Assembly: GCA_949752795.1 (NCBI GenBank)
Contig: OX457058.1
Location: 156,925,353-156,989,352 of the forward strand
Length of the DNA: 64,000 bases
Reading direction: 5' to 3'
DNA from: Hyperoodon ampullatus
Taxonomy: Eukaryota; Chordata; Mammalia; Artiodactyla; Ziphiidae
Positions 11,476 through 23,393 of this stretch are shown one piece after another. Each line of letters opens with the position of its first letter. Position 1 is the stretch's first letter. The notes under the pieces were generated by a model, which saw nothing but the letters and a program-made list of their open reading frames with translations, did no database searches and had not been told where the DNA came from. The position numbers and the translations under genes were made by a program.

Positions 11476-11609
11476 TGGGAATTCCCTGGCAGTCCAGTGG
11501 TTAGGACTCAGTGCTTTCACTGCCAGGGCCCAGGTTCCATCCCTGGTCAGGGAACTAAGATCCTGAAAGCCATGCAGTGAGGCCAAAAAGTAAATAAATA
11601 AAATAAAAT
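11476..11609 (+). mobile_element. short CHR-type SINE with tRNA-Glu-like head
   Basis: The head gggaattccctggcagtcc, followed by 'agtggttaggactcagtgc', strongly resembles tRNA-Glu-derived SINE heads. The A-box and B-box regions are recognisable. The tail is an A-rich (taaa)n run to 11609. A 13-bp target duplication, aaacaataagcat, lies at 11463-11475 and 11610-11622. It is not a functional tRNA gene: it has a SINE tail and a degraded B-box. Confidence 0.88.
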
Positions 11610-11624
11610 AAACAATAAGCATAT

Positions 11625-13420
11625 ATTAATTTTATGTTTTAATTTAATTTTTCTCTAAATAATACATCTACATAGTTTAAAACTTCACATAGCACTCAAA
11701 CTCACATTACTCCAGAGCAGAGGCATCATTACTTCAGCTGCTAGGAATGCTAGCTGCTGTATTTTTAATAGGTATATATACATTTTTAATAGGTATATAT
11801 TATACCCAAACTTACTATCAATGCAAAATTTCAGTGAGAATTATTGTACTGCCAACTCTTTCTGTATACTGAGACAAAGCTTTCCTTAGGGACCTCTATT
11901 TTTTTCTTCTTTTCCCTAATACTTATTCTCTAACCATCTCAGAGAGCATATGAATTAAATAATACACATAAGTGCTTTGAATATTTTGCATCCAAAAATG
12001 AGCATAGCTCAGTCTCTTGCTTCACACCAGGTGCTTATATTTCTGAGAGGGGCAAGGATTAGAATAGTCAAGTTGGAATTTTTATGCTGTGAAACGTCAG
12101 ACAATGTATTTGCATGCCATTGAGTTCCATCATACAGTGTATGGTGATGAAGTCTGTTCACTGAGCTCTCAGCTTCTTTCAGCTTTATCATTGTAATATA
12201 TTTATTGCCTTTCCTTTACATGTGCTAGTTGATGTAGCTGCTGTAGAAAAAGAATTACTCCACATATTTCCTGCAACTCAAGAGGAATAATACATTCTAA
12301 GATCACAAATGGGGCTACACTAAAAAAAAAAAAAAAAAAATCAGTGGATTAATGTTGGATATATATGGATATAGATACTGGAAATAGGATTTGATTAACT
12401 AATTACACTGAGTATGAGCCAAAGGCTACAGCTATTGGAGGAGAGATGATTGGAGGCCAGTGTGAGAAAATCATGAATAGGAGGTTTCAGGGGAAATTTT
12501 AAGTGGGATGATGAGGATGATCCCAAGGCTGTTTCTATAGGGACTCATTTCTATCAACATTGTTAACCAGAAAACAAAGATTACTAGAGGCTCTGAAGTA
12601 GATCAAAATATTTGAAGAAGAAAGGAGATAAATAGCAAAATCCACTTCCAAAGCCATACTGAGAGCACCATACAACCATACAAAGAGCATCTATAAAATG
12701 TTCTTTTGACTCTAATAGCTGCTGGGAAATTCATGGTTTTTCAATTTGGGGGATTTGGCGTGAATGTCTAGGCAACTTATTTTTGTTATGTTGCACTCAG
12801 CAATATGCATAATAATAACTAGAGGTAAATATAAATCACATAAAACAGTGCCAATCAAGTCATTGATAAGAGTGGAATTAAGGTGTGTTTATGTTTCTTC
12901 TCTCCCCCTCATTTTCAGTAAATTCTACGTTCTTCTGGGTTTTTTCATCATCATATTAGGTATTTTTGTAAGAGAGTTTTCTTCTTTCTTCTGTTGTAAA
13001 CATTTTTCTCATCTCTAGCATCCTTTTTAAATTCAAGAGACATTTTCCTTTGCAATGTACAATGAAAGGCGATAATGTTAGAAAATATCAGAGATGGCTT
13101 TGTCATGTCTGGCGCTGTTAAATCATGTTGTGTCCTAAAGAGCTCAGTAAATGAGGTCAAGGGAATGATTTGACAATTGAACAAGGCCTCAGTCAGATCT
13201 CCCAGCTTCCCCAATACTCCCTGAGGAGAGAGAGACTCAGGTGGTGGGTGGAAGTATTTTTCCTTTAAAGGATTATAGAGATTCTGGCGAACTTTATTTT
13301 GGGTTTCGCTTGCAAGGCAGAGCCAGCATTTGCAAAGGGGGGTCTTTGTAATATTTTTTTTTTCAGCACTTAATTTGAATTCAAGATGGCGTTAGGGAAT
13401 TAAAAGAGGAAGATTAATTG
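11625..13420. other. unique AT-rich sequence
   Basis: No gene was seen. A short direct repeat of 'tttttaataggtatatat' occurs at about 11762-11803, and an A-run at about 12322-12340. Frames at 12009-12191, 12764-13018 and 12951-13214 look random. Confidence 0.4.
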
Positions 13421-13424
13421 CTCA

Positions 13425-13780
13425 GTAGTTAGTGACTACTGCCTACTGCATGGAAGGATCTTGATGGAGATAGAAGGGTGAATAAGACAGATATATGCTA
13501 CCTGTCACAGAGCTTACATCATGGGAAGAAGGCATAAGACAAACTAACTTCTCAAGTAATTATTTAATCGCATGATGAATTCAATGGAGAGCAAGCTGCT
13601 AAGAAAGCAGAAAGAGATTTGAGCTAACATTCTGATCTGGGAAGATTTTCTTGAGGACACAGTGTAGGAGCTGCACTGTTCAGAATGAGAAATTAGGTTA
13701 GCAAAAGAGGGGGACAAGGAAAAGTGTTCTAAGCCAAGGGAACAGCCTGTGCTAAGGCCTTGCTGTAGGGAGCATAGTGT
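13425..13780 (+). mobile_element. ancient interspersed repeat, same family as 15785-16490
   Basis: Blocks such as 'gagcttacatcatggg', 'gggaagattttcttgagg' and 'aacagcctgtgctaaggcc' match, in order, the family also seen at 15785-16490. It is probably an old LINE-derived 3' region. Confidence 0.5.
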
Positions 13781-13784
13781 ATCA

Positions 13785-15780
13785 TGTTTCTCAGTCTTTG
13801 GTCTACAGTTTCACTCTAAAGTCTGGAAACATACCAGATTTGACCATGTTAAGTGGCCAGTTAATGCCCACACTTGAAGGGCCCCCAAAAGGCCACTCAT
13901 AAGGTATCCAACGGGATGAAGCATCATCCCATTACTATGACAGAGTGATGTGGGACTGGTTTGAATGAGTTTCCAAAGCTGGATTGAATGGTACGGCCAT
14001 GTTGAATGGGCTCCATGGTCTCCTCTTCTGAACCCTCTAGATTACTGGATCCATGGTGTGCCAAAGGCACAGTCTTCCTCAGTGAAAATCAGAGATACAA
14101 ATAATTTAGGGCAAAGCCTTACAGACATATACATAAGGATTGAGAGAAATGCATGAATACACTGTGTTTATCACAATTTTGCACAATACATTGAACTATG
14201 TTTGCTAATGAGTGACCATACACATTGAACAGACCATATAATTGTCAGGAATGTCCTGACACAGAACCTGCCCTGTATTGTAATATCAAAAAACCATTTA
14301 GTATGTATATGTATCTAGGTTTCCAGACTTTATAGCCATCCTGTATTTCACTCGCTTGTTTCTTTAATAGAGCACTAGTTACCAGAAATCAGTTCTTTGA
14401 AAACGTCTAATTCTTCTTCCTATTTTCTCATGCTTTGCCTTAATTTTCTTTTTTGCTTGGTGGAAACTGTGGAGTTCAGTGAAAGTTTTCCTGCAGTCTG
14501 ATTACCCTCTCTATTTAATTTCATAATAAAAAGTCTGAGCCAGAAGCTGGAGATAATGTGGCCGATTCAATTCATATATGTCAATTTCTTTTTAATTGTA
14601 ATTCTTTTCCCTAGTTCTTCGCACTCTCACTGCCTAGGCACAGCTGAGGTTTGGGTGATTATAGGACATCATGCCTACGCTGTCAATTATGCTTCCTGCT
14701 TTAGGATTAAATTCATTTATTATCATTGTTCTGATTATTAGTAATAATAGCAGGCATCTCCACCCAAACCTTAGTGAATAATGGTTTTCACAGTCCTTGC
14801 CTCCAAATTTAGCTTGTTTTAGTTTTTTACCCAGATGATTCCTTCCTTCTTTAATGGCATGGAGCATTCAGTTTCCTGTGTTGCATTTAAATGCTATTTT
14901 AGATCATTCAAAAGACAAGGCTCTCTTAGAAGATTCTTCGTGGTGTGGAGTGATGGCATATTATTTCCCTGGGTGTAGGTTTCACCAACTAGTGGATGTC
15001 AGTGGAGTCTTCTCTTGGTAACAGGACTACTGCTTTGAAGAAGTATTTGAACTGGAAAAGGATGTCTATTAGCTATCCAGTCTTTTTCTTAGAAAGGCCC
15101 CCGGTTCTCATCCTTAGAAGCACACATGGCTTTGACTCCTGTGCTGACTCCAAAAAGAGCACTTACCTTTCTGCCTTTTTGATGGAAGTGTCCCCACCAC
15201 TGTCACTAACAGAACAGCAGCATGGCCCAGCCAACTTAAAAATAGTATTGGCCCTTCAGCTACATGTTAGTTCTTTCAGACTTCTTTCCCGGACTCAAAT
15301 ATCAATATGTCTTCTGAGCTTAAAACTACATGTGTAGTAAGATCACCCAGACAGCTTCAGGAAAAGAGATCAGCGAGAGACTTGGTGGAGAGTCCAGGCT
15401 TTTATTTTATTATTCTGCACTTTATCTTTTGGCAAGTCAGAAGAAAGCAATGCAGTTTAATTAGTAGTAGGGAAAATGTTAGCACTTTAAATTGTAAATG
15501 TGTCTCAGTGATACTGCTCCTGCAAATATTGCTCCATGGACTTTCTGGAAGAATAATTATGATGGCTCATCAACAGGTTTAATGTGCCCAGGCTACTGTA
15601 CTACCCTTTCTTATCTTGGTTTTGTTTTCTCATGATGGCTCATTGATACAATTTCCTAATCCTCCTTACCTTGGAATCATAGCCTCTTAAAACAATTACA
15701 CCTTTGCCTCTAAAATGAAGGGTGTGTCTCAGAATTCCAGAGAGTGGACCATCCTTCAAGGTCTCCAGCCTCTCAGCTCA
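13785..15780. other. unique sequence
   Basis: No gene was seen. The frames at 13965-14156, 14556-14741, 14634-14867 (reverse), 14996-15337 and 15307-15582 carry no recognisable domain and overlap one another, as chance frames do. Confidence 0.4.
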
Positions 15781-15784
15781 CTCA

Positions 15785-16490
15785 TTCAACAAACGTGAGT
15801 GGGGAAGGCTGGGTAATTACTAACATGGACCAAGCACTTTTCTGGACCCTGACAAAAACAAAACAGATAATTATAATTGTGATACTAGTTCTTATGGAAC
15901 ATACATTCTAGGGGCAAGGGTGGAGACTGCCAATAAATAAATCTGGGAGAGAATATAGTATGTGCTGACAGATGCCCTCAAGAAAATAAAGCAGGGAGAT
16001 GTCACAGGGTGAGTGGTGGATGAGTATTTTAAAGACAGTCTCTCTAAGGAGGGAACATTTAAGCTGAGACTTCAATGACAAGAATGTAAAATCTGGGGGA
16101 AGAACATTTGTGGCAGAGGAGATGGTCAGTGTGAAGGTTCTAGGTTGAAACATGCTGAGGGAGTTTGAAAGCAGGTAATGCAGCTGGAGCAAGAGGAAAT
16201 CTGGTATGAGGTGAGGTCTGAGGGGTGAACAGGAGCTCAATGATTCAGGGCCCCTTAGGACATGGAAAAGAGATGGGATTTTACTAAAGTTCAATGTCAA
16301 ACTATTAGAATCTCCTAAGCAGTGGAGTGACATGATGTGATGTGTGCTTTCTAAAGATCACTCAGGCTGCCATGTTAGAAAAGATTGTGAAGAGTGAGAG
16401 GTGAGTCATAGATACCTGTTATGTGACTATTGCATCAGTTCAGGTAAGAGATGATAGTGGCTTTACTAGGATAGCAACTAGACCCTCCCT
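15785..16490 (+). mobile_element. long copy of an ancient interspersed repeat (old LINE-like)
   Basis: The order of blocks is well known from many mammalian genomes: 'cattcaacaaacg', 'ggaacatacattctagggg', 'ctctaaggagggaacattt', 'gaagaacatttgtggcagag', 'gtggagtgacatgatg', 'aaagatcactcaggctgcc', and 'gtaagagatgatagtggct'. About 700 bp survive. The reverse frame at 15908-16333 (141 codons) is antisense to it and has no domain. Confidence 0.6.
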
Positions 16491-16499
16491 ACACAACAA

Positions 16500-17250
16500 C
16501 CTGGCTTGATGGCCTCGCGCTATGTCTTTGCATTGTTCTGAACTGCTAGCTCTCTGAAACCTTAAACCCTACTATCTCATTTCTCATACTTAAATCCAGA
16601 TGCTTTCCTGCTTCATCAAGTTTCCATTAATCTATAAATTGCATTTCATTATGGCCCTCAACTCCCTTCTTTCTCTGTTGTATTCATTCTAGATCATTCC
16701 AAATGGTTTCTACCCTCTACCCAACTGGAAGAGTGCCTTCATCCTGCTTTAAAGCCTTTCCTTTTCTTGCTCAGCAGCCCCCTTGCCTCTAACTCTTGAT
16801 TAGCATCCTTTCAACCTCCCAACTCAGTTCCCTTCTTCACCTCTGCACCACTGAGTTTCAAATGCTACTTTCTTTTGGAAGAAAATGTTCATCAGTCATG
16901 AGTGTCTTCAAATTCCTCTCCCTCTAAGTTTACAAGCTTCTGTGCTCACCTTAGGAGAAGCCCTTCATCCCTCTGTTCAAAATCTTGTTCTCATCATCCT
17001 TCCACCCTAGACTCTTCCCAAGCTTTTTGACATCATTCATTGCCTTCATTTTCCTGTGATGCTGCTAATATAATCTCTTCAGCCTATGAATATATCCAGG
17101 GCTTTTCCTTCTTAAAAGCAAAATCAAAACAACAACCTGCTTCCTACCCTTTCCATCAGCTACCTACTGTCCCCCGATCAGGACACTCTCTTTCCTTTAT
17201 ACACAAATTTCACGAGTATTACACTCTCAATGATTTTCCTTTCTAAACAA
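16500..17250 (+). mobile_element. possible L2-like LINE relic
   Basis: This is a pyrimidine-rich stretch of the type found in degraded L2 bodies, with text such as 'gacatcattcattgcc' and 'ccatcagctacctactgtc'. I cannot align it with confidence. The 68-codon frame inside is not conserved in any way I recognise. Confidence 0.3.
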
Positions 17251-17479
17251 GTTATACATATTTATTGTGGAGAAAAATCACAGTTAAACAAATTCCAGCT
17301 ATGATCTCACCCTTCATGTAGAATCATACTTACAAGTTCCCACCCCTGTCCTTCTTTTTTTCCTCATCTACAAATATTTCTCACATGCACCCAACATTCT
17401 AGTCACACCCTGATATAATTTTTAAAATGTTGTTCTTTCCACCTGGGAACATATAACATGCACAAGAGCATGCTTCTAC

Positions 17480-17616
17480 ATCTATAAGATAAAGATAATA
17501 AAAATATCAACATTTCCATAGGGCTATTGAAGAGAAAATGCGTTCATATATTTCATATTCTTAGACTAGTGCCTGGAACATAGTAAGTACTCAATAAATG
17601 TTAGCTATTATTATCA
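17480..17616 (+). mobile_element. MIR 3' fragment
   Basis: The tail 'actagtgcctggaacatag' + 'taagtactcaataaatg' is diagnostic for MIR/L2, preceded by a 'taagataaagataataaa' segment typical of the MIR core. Confidence 0.6.
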
Positions 17617-17619
17617 TTA

Positions 17620-17740
17620 CAGTAAATCCCCTACATACGAACAAGTTCCATGCCGAGAGTGTATTTGTAAGTCCAATTTGTTTGTAAGTCCAACAAAGTT
17701 AGCCTAGGTACCCAACTAACACAATCGGCTTTGATAGTGG
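17620..17740 (+). mobile_element. probable Tigger/mariner-type DNA transposon relic
   Basis: It starts cagtaaatcccctacatacg and continues 'aacaagttcc', 'gtgtatttgtaagtccaat', 'ttgtttgtaagtccaac' and 'cctaggtacccaactaac'. This matches the terminal region of a Tigger-like family I recognise only in outline. It begins directly after the MIR tail. Confidence 0.45.
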
Positions 17741-17744
17741 AGGC

Positions 17745-18715
17745 TATAAAAAGCAGTATTTATCTGTATATGTGTTCTATACCAATATAATCTATCTCTC
17801 TAATTAGATAGTCAATTATTTTTAAAGAGCTGCAAATAAGCCCTATAAGAATGTCATAAATGCATTCCATTTAGAAACATCTTGCAGATAAATTTTATTT
17901 TTATTCTTCGTACATCCTCCTGCAGCCTTAGAAGAACAGCAAAAAAATCTTACTACTCAACTAATTCCAGAAACCGATCGTTACTGCCTAGTAGTATGTT
18001 AATCATGCCTACCATTCCTTCTCTTTCGACATCATTATGCTTTGGGATAGAAAAGGTGGGTGGTGTGTGAGTCTCTGTGGAGAAATGAACGGTTGGAGTA
18101 GACAGGCTTCTCAAGAGATATAATGTTATTTTCATGCAAAATTTCCCAAGTAATAAAAAGGGACTTTAAAATGGTGAAAATGTGTGATGTATAAGCAAAA
18201 TTATTAATAAGAGCAGCGTATCTTTTGCTTCCATAGGATCTTTCAAGATGTAGACAAATTGGAGGTAGACCAGGTAGAGGCAAGAGGATTGATTAGGGGA
18301 ATTGAAGGAAAGATTTGTGAAGGTTTAAAGGAGATGAATATGTATAGTTTGGCTAAATGACAAGTCAGAGGAAATGACATTATGGACTATAGATATTTGT
18401 AAGTGGCTGGCCACAAGGAGAGCAAGGGATTACTTAAGTAATGGAATGAAATCAGGGAAGGAAAATTGTAAATTCAACATCTAGATTCTTTTCTTTACTC
18501 TGAGAATTAAAAGATTATAAAAGAACTATCCCAGAACCTACTGCTTAGATTAAAGCAAGAGACAAAGAGACAGGGTAGGGTAGCATGAAGTTGCTAATAG
18601 TTGACTCGATTCTGAGCAACTTGTTGCCAGGAAGCACTTCTTACTCATTTTTAATCCCTAGGATTTAACACATTATAAGAAATCCATAGAGAGATAAATC
18701 ATGCTCAGCTCAATG
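17745..18715. other. unique sequence
   Basis: No gene was seen. Overlapping frames on both strands at 17882-18283 lack domains. Confidence 0.4.
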
Positions 18716-18719
18716 AGAA

Positions 18720-18866
18720 TAAAAAGGTCATTGGAGTTAGACATTGAAGATTTTATGACATCTCCACTGGTTTATTATTGTAGAACCTTAAGCAAATTAC
18801 TTAACCTTGCCAAGGCTCATCCATAAAATGGGTATTGATAGCCACCTAACAGGACTGATGTGAGGT
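18720..18866 (+). mobile_element. MIR SINE
   Basis: MIR order is visible: 'ttggagttagacattgaag', 'accttaagcaaattact', 'taaccttgccaaggctc', 'ccataaaatgggtattg', 'gactgatgtgaggtt'. Confidence 0.6.
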
Positions 18867-18899
18867 TTACCCAAGTCACCTTGAAATCTCCTTTTACCT

Positions 18900-19565
18900 A
18901 TTTAGTAACAACTAAGTCCACCTCTCCTCTCCATCATCACTGCCATTGTCTTGTTTACTTTAGTAGTTTCATAACTGGTTTCCTGGACACCAGTCTCGCC
19001 CATCTTCATTCGTGTACACAATGCAGTCAGGGTGACTTTTTGCAGTGTATATCTGCCTAAGTCATCTCCTAACTTAAAACCTCCAAAGGATCCCATTGCC
19101 TTCAGGATAAAATCTGATCTTCTTAGGACAGCCTACTTTACACTGGCATCTGCTTTCTTTCTAGTTCCAACTCATGTTGCCCCAGTCCTCTCACATAATG
19201 CTCTAGCCATGCTGACTTGCTTGTCAGCATGAATTCCCAAATCAACTTCCCTTTTTTATGCCATAAACATGCTGGTCTCTCTGCTGAGAACCCAATCTCT
19301 CATTCTTTTTCTTCTGGCTAGCTCATATCCTTCCCAAAACACGCAGCCCAGATTTTACCTCTTTGGGAATATTTTACCTGGGATCCAGGTGCCTTTCTCT
19401 TGTGTTTCCATAGTAATGGAGCTTATCATTATCCTACTACTAATTCTACTATATTGTAATTGTCTTTTCCTATCTGCCTCTCTTAATACACTTTAGGCTT
19501 CATTTGGGCAAGTACTTAGATTAGTGCGTGCCACTTAGCAGGCATTCAACATTTTTTAAAATAAA
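18900..19565 (+). mobile_element. L2 LINE 3' region
   Basis: A long L2 match: 'aactggtttcctggacacc', 'agggtgactttttgcag', 'cctccaaaggatcccattgc', 'cttcaggataaaatctgat', 'gctctagccatgctgac', 'tctttgggaatattttacc', then a 'tgtaattgtc' block and an L2-type tail. Small open frames on both strands here are relics or chance. Confidence 0.72.
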
Positions 19566-19569
19566 AGAA

Positions 19570-19905
19570 CAATGTATGTATGTATGGATGGGTAGGATGT
19601 AACAAAATACCTGGGATATAAAAGATCATCACTTAATATCATTTCTCTTCTCTTGAAGTATTGAAAGGAAGGAATGCACTTGGCTGTCTCTGGTAACCAT
19701 GGTCTTGAATGAGTTTTATTCAGAGTTATTTCTGTGTATTATACCATCCACCCATGTCCACCACGTTGGGAAGATACTGCAAATCTAGGAGGAACAGCAG
19801 GAAACTGGGAGACCTGGGATATATATATGAGCACATATCAGAGAGAAATATATCAACATCGTAGCCTTGAGGTAACACTTGAAGATATCCTACCTTTATA
19901 GGTAA
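19570..19905. other. unique sequence
   Basis: No gene was seen. A short (tgta)n run lies near 19573-19586. Confidence 0.4.
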
Positions 19906-19920
19906 ATATGGATCTTCATT

Positions 19921-20126
19921 TTTTTTTTTTTTTGCGGTACGTGGGCCTCTCACTATTGTGGTCTTTCCCATTGCGGAGCACAGGCCCCGGACGTGCAGGC
20001 TCAGTGGCCATGGCTCACGGGCCCAGCTGCTCCGCGGCATGTGGGATCTTCCCGGACCAGGGCACGAACCCGTGTCCCCTGCATTGGCAGGCGGACTCTC
20101 AACCACTGCGCCACCAGGGAAGCCCC
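19921..20126 (-). mobile_element. CHR-type SINE with target duplication
   Basis: On the minus strand it is a full CHR body with a ~14-nt A-tail (T-run from 19919 to 19933). The 12-bp duplication tggatcttcatt lies at 19909-19920 and 20127-20138. The open frames of 60-126 codons crossing it are the usual frames through this SINE body and are not genes. Confidence 0.92.
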
Positions 20127-20140
20127 TGGATCTTCATTTT

Positions 20141-21165
20141 TACAACTGGATGCTTTGTGAATTCTGGGAGCCTGATTGAAGAGAGATGGAAATGAGAACA
20201 AAGGGACTACAATGGAGGAATATAAGGAGAAATGAGGAAGAGAGAGACCAGAAACAAACTGTTCCTTTTACACTTGCCCTCTCCCTCTCTGGAGCTTGCC
20301 CACAGGCCAGCTGCTTAACCTTGAGACACATGACCAGCTCCTCTTGTCTAGAGTTTGCCCTAATTGTTGGGTGCATTGTAGCATCTCAGATGATCAGTTG
20401 CTCATGCCAAGAGCAGAATGTTAAGACTAATGGAATTCAAGTCCACTCCATGAATAACCTGGGCAGGATTCTCATTCCTCCTTCCTCTTTGTTCTCTCCT
20501 TTGCCAAGTCTCCATTCTCCCACTTTTGTGTATGTGTGTTTAAAGGAGACAAATGAAATTTCAGCTGCAGCAATGAATCGCCACCTGGAAGCACACCCCA
20601 GGGTCCCCGTGTCCCTTTGCAGCCCTGTGATACATTGCCATCTTTAGAATTAATTGTTACCTTTTCAGGAAGTTTTTACTCATTTTTGTGTTTACTGGTT
20701 CACCAGTGAACCTCTGAGAGAGAGAACCACACTTCCCTTTCCCCTATCAGGAGCTTGCCACACGAGGCAAGAACACCAATTAGTAGAGCTGACAGGGCGA
20801 GTGGTGCCTCGATGCTGGTCTCTGGCACACGAATTTAGTGCAGACCAGGCCCTCTCGGTTGCCTTTTAATAGACTTAACTCGCTTCTACTTTCTTTTGGC
20901 TCCGAGTTCAGATTTCCATGAAATTGTACTCCAAGCTAGATCTCCCAGGCTCAGGGAAGGAGGAACATTCTTTCAGTAAAGCACTTTTCTCTACTTTGTC
21001 AGATGGCTGCCATGTTCAAGAGTTAAAAAGAAGTGATCTACTTCTCCCACACCTCTTTACAAATGTCACTTAGCCTGCTCAGGTTTACATAGGGAGCACT
21101 GACACACACATGTGACCCAGTCCTTACCCCATCCTCAGAGATAAGTTGGCTAAAACAGTCTGCTT
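20141..21165. other. unique sequence
   Basis: The 153-codon frame at 20186-20647 begins with a charged segment and contains no domain I know. Its composition looks random. I do not call it a gene. Nothing else stands out. Confidence 0.4.
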
Positions 21166-21179
21166 AAAAGATGGCTCTG

Positions 21180-21385
21180 GGGCTTCCCTGGTGGTGCAGT
21201 GATTGAGAGTCCGCCTGCCATTGCAGGGGACACAGGTTCGTGCCCCTGTTCGGGAAGATCCCACATGCCATGGAGCGGCTAGGCCCGTGAGCCATGGCCG
21301 CTGAGCCTGCACGTCCGGAGCCTGTGCTCCACAACGGGAGAGACCACAACGGTGAGAGGCCCGCATACCGCAAAAAAAAAAAAAA
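21180..21385 (+). mobile_element. CHR-type SINE with target duplication at a TT/AAAA site
   Basis: The body is full length with a ~15-nt A-tail. The duplication aaaagatggctctg lies at 21166-21179 and recurs after the tail (agatggctctg at 21386-21396). The bases before the left copy are TT, so the nick site reads TT/AAAA, the L1 endonuclease preference. This shows mobilisation by L1 machinery. Confidence 0.93.
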
Positions 21386-21545
21386 AGATGGCTCTGATGG
21401 GCCCATTGTTGAGAATGAACTTGGGCCCTGATTGTACTACACTTTTATTGATAACCTCTCTCTAAGCCACAGAGATCCAGAAAGTTTACAATATACTCTT
21501 TATAGCTAGTATCTCTCTTATGGCTGTAAATGTAATATATTTAGT

Positions 21546-21720
21546 GGTTCTCAATCAGGGATGATTTATGACCACCACTTTCCCACCCACTTTTCCCACT
21601 TTTGGCAATGTCCAAAAACATTTTGGGTTGTCACAATTGGGGCAGGGCGAGTGTTTGGAGGTGCTCCTGGTACGTTATAAGCAGAGACCACAGATGCTGC
21701 TACCCATCCTGTAATGTACA
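21546..21720 (+). mobile_element. MER20 hAT DNA transposon relic
   Basis: It starts 'agtggttctcaatcaggg' and contains 'ttggcaatgtccaaaaaca', 'ttttgggttgtcacaattgg', 'accacagatgctgctac' and 'catcctgtaatgtaca', in MER20 order. Confidence 0.82.
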
Positions 21721-21724
21721 TTAA

Positions 21725-22070
21725 CTCTAAAATATGTAAAGTCAAGGAAATCGCAGTATCCTGCCTATTCTATGGGAGATACTTAAAATGTATAAGCTGT
21801 GACTTCTATTCTCCAAGCATTAGGGAGAAAAACAATCCACATTTATTTTTGAGCTCTGGCTATATGCAAAGCTCTATGGTAACTGCAAAACAGTGGCATG
21901 TCAGTGTCCTCAAGGGATTTACGGTCTACTGGAAAAACTTAAAATCTAGTAAGAAACTAACACAGATATACCCACACTTAGTGACACGAGAAATGCTTAA
22001 CTTCAATACTGAACTTAATAACAGAGTGAAGACTAGAAAGGTTTCAAGAAGATTTAATGGAGAAAGGGGA
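21725..22070. other. unique sequence
   Basis: A 120-codon frame (21714-22076) crosses this area without any recognised domain. It has no supporting context and is probably chance. Confidence 0.4.
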
Positions 22071-22084
22071 ATGTGACCAGAGTC

Positions 22085-22277
22085 ACCGGTACGTGGGCCT
22101 CTCACTGTTGTGGCCTCTCCCATTGCGGAGCACAGGCTCCGGACACACAGGCTCAGAGGCCATGGCTCACAGGCCCAGCCGCTCCGTGGCATGTGGGATC
22201 TTCCTAGACCGGGGCACGAACCCGTGTCCCCTGCATCGGCAGGCGGACTCTCAACCACTGCACCACCAGGGAAGCCC
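22085..22277 (-). mobile_element. CHR-type SINE lacking an A-tail
   Basis: The body is otherwise complete on the minus strand. A perfect 13-bp duplication, tgtgaccagagtc, abuts both ends (22072-22084 and 22278-22290). On the minus strand the element ends ...gtaccggt and then enters the duplication with no A-run at all. All other young CHR copies in this window have tails of about 10 to 39 A. See findings. Confidence 0.92.
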
Positions 22278-22299
22278 TGTGACCAGAGTCTTGAGGTAA

Positions 22300-22825
22300 C
22301 TTGATGAGGAAGCAGAGAGGTCAGGCTGGTTGTGATGTGTCTGGAAGAGTGGAGCGCTTGGGGGGCCTGAGGCAAGGAAGTGAAGCCCAGTTGCCTGCAC
22401 TCATTGCCACGCCTTCCAGCACAGCCAGCAAAGCCCATTGCAGAAGTTGCACACCTGTTTGGAAATCTGAGAGGAAATATCTATCTGGTTTTCCAGTCTT
22501 TTCAGGACTGTTTCTTAGAATAACTATTTTTGGTCTTGAAAAATAGGTAAACATAAGATGTGGGCCAAGAAATTTAGAACTCCTGAAGGACTTTTAGACT
22601 GACACATGTCTGACAATTTCCATTTTGCAAAACAGGGCAAGGCAAAAATGACACGTGGGCTCAGAACATGGTCTTTGGGGTTCCCTTCATTTCAGATTAG
22701 CAGAAACAGGATTCTGTGAGTTTCTTAAGGAAACCTTCAGTGTGTGACTTGCTCCTTTCTCTTAGTCAGGCTCATCCTTCACTGTTCTTCTTTACCTCCA
22801 GCTCAGATGGGAGTGTGGCTTTACA
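22300..22825. other. unique sequence
   Basis: No gene was seen. Overlapping frames at 22301-22554 on both strands are not supported. Confidence 0.4.
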
Positions 22826-22829
22826 GAAG

Positions 22830-22965
22830 GACTAAGATTGGCAGTGGCGACTTGAATTCCATTTCTTACTCTCCACTAACTAGCTGAGTGACATTGGGCA
22901 AAACTGCCATGTAGAGGTTGGGTTGGACTAGGTCATGTCCAGTTCTAACCTTATGTACTGATTCC
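22830..22965 (+). mobile_element. MIR SINE
   Basis: MIR blocks are visible: 'ctccactaactagctgag', 'tgacattgggcaaaact', then 'ttggactaggtcatgtcc' and 'agttctaacc'. Confidence 0.6.
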
Positions 22966-23184
22966 CCCATTGACTTCCCTGTTCCATTCAAAGAGGTTGG
23001 AGAAAGTGTGGCCTATCCCAGCCACATTTTGTGGTCTTTCAGTGAGATGTTGAAGTAAGCAATGTCAGCAGCCTTATGTTCTCACTAATGGTCTGGTATA
23101 CCTTATGAATAAACAACACCAGTTTTTTGTTACTGGATCTCATTCGCAACATATTTATAGAGTCATAACTCTACAGTGTTTCTT

Positions 23185-23377
23185 TTTTCTTTTTTTAATA
23201 GATCTTTATTGGAATATAATTGCTTCACAGTACTGTGTTAGTTTTCAGTTTCTGTAGCACAACAGACCGAATCAGCCATATGCATACACATGTCCCCATA
23301 TCCCCTCCCTCTTGAGCCTCCCTCCCACCCTCCCTATCCCAGCCCTCTAGGTCATCGCAAAGCACCGAGCTGATCTC
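23185..23377 (-). mobile_element. short 5'-truncated L1 3' UTR with target duplication
   Basis: About 190 bp of the L1 3' UTR on the minus strand, ending in a tail seen as T-rich text at 23185-23198. The 16-bp duplication ctctacagtgtttctt lies at 23169-23184 and 23378-23393. It is a severely truncated, non-coding insertion. Confidence 0.9.
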
Positions 23378-23393
23378 CTCTACAGTGTTTCTT

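Noticed and set aside
11476..11609. tRNA-like sequence
   Set aside because: It looks like tRNA-Glu but is the head of a SINE with target duplications and an A-rich tail, so it is not a tRNA gene.
15908..16333. 141-codon minus-strand frame
   Set aside because: It is antisense to an ancient interspersed repeat. No conserved domain is visible.
20186..20647. 153-codon open frame
   Set aside because: No domain, no exon-like context and random-looking composition. Length alone is not unusual for 64 kb of six-frame sequence.
21926..22438. 170-codon minus-strand frame
   Set aside because: It runs through the CHR SINE at 22085-22277. Similar frames occur in nearly all CHR copies.
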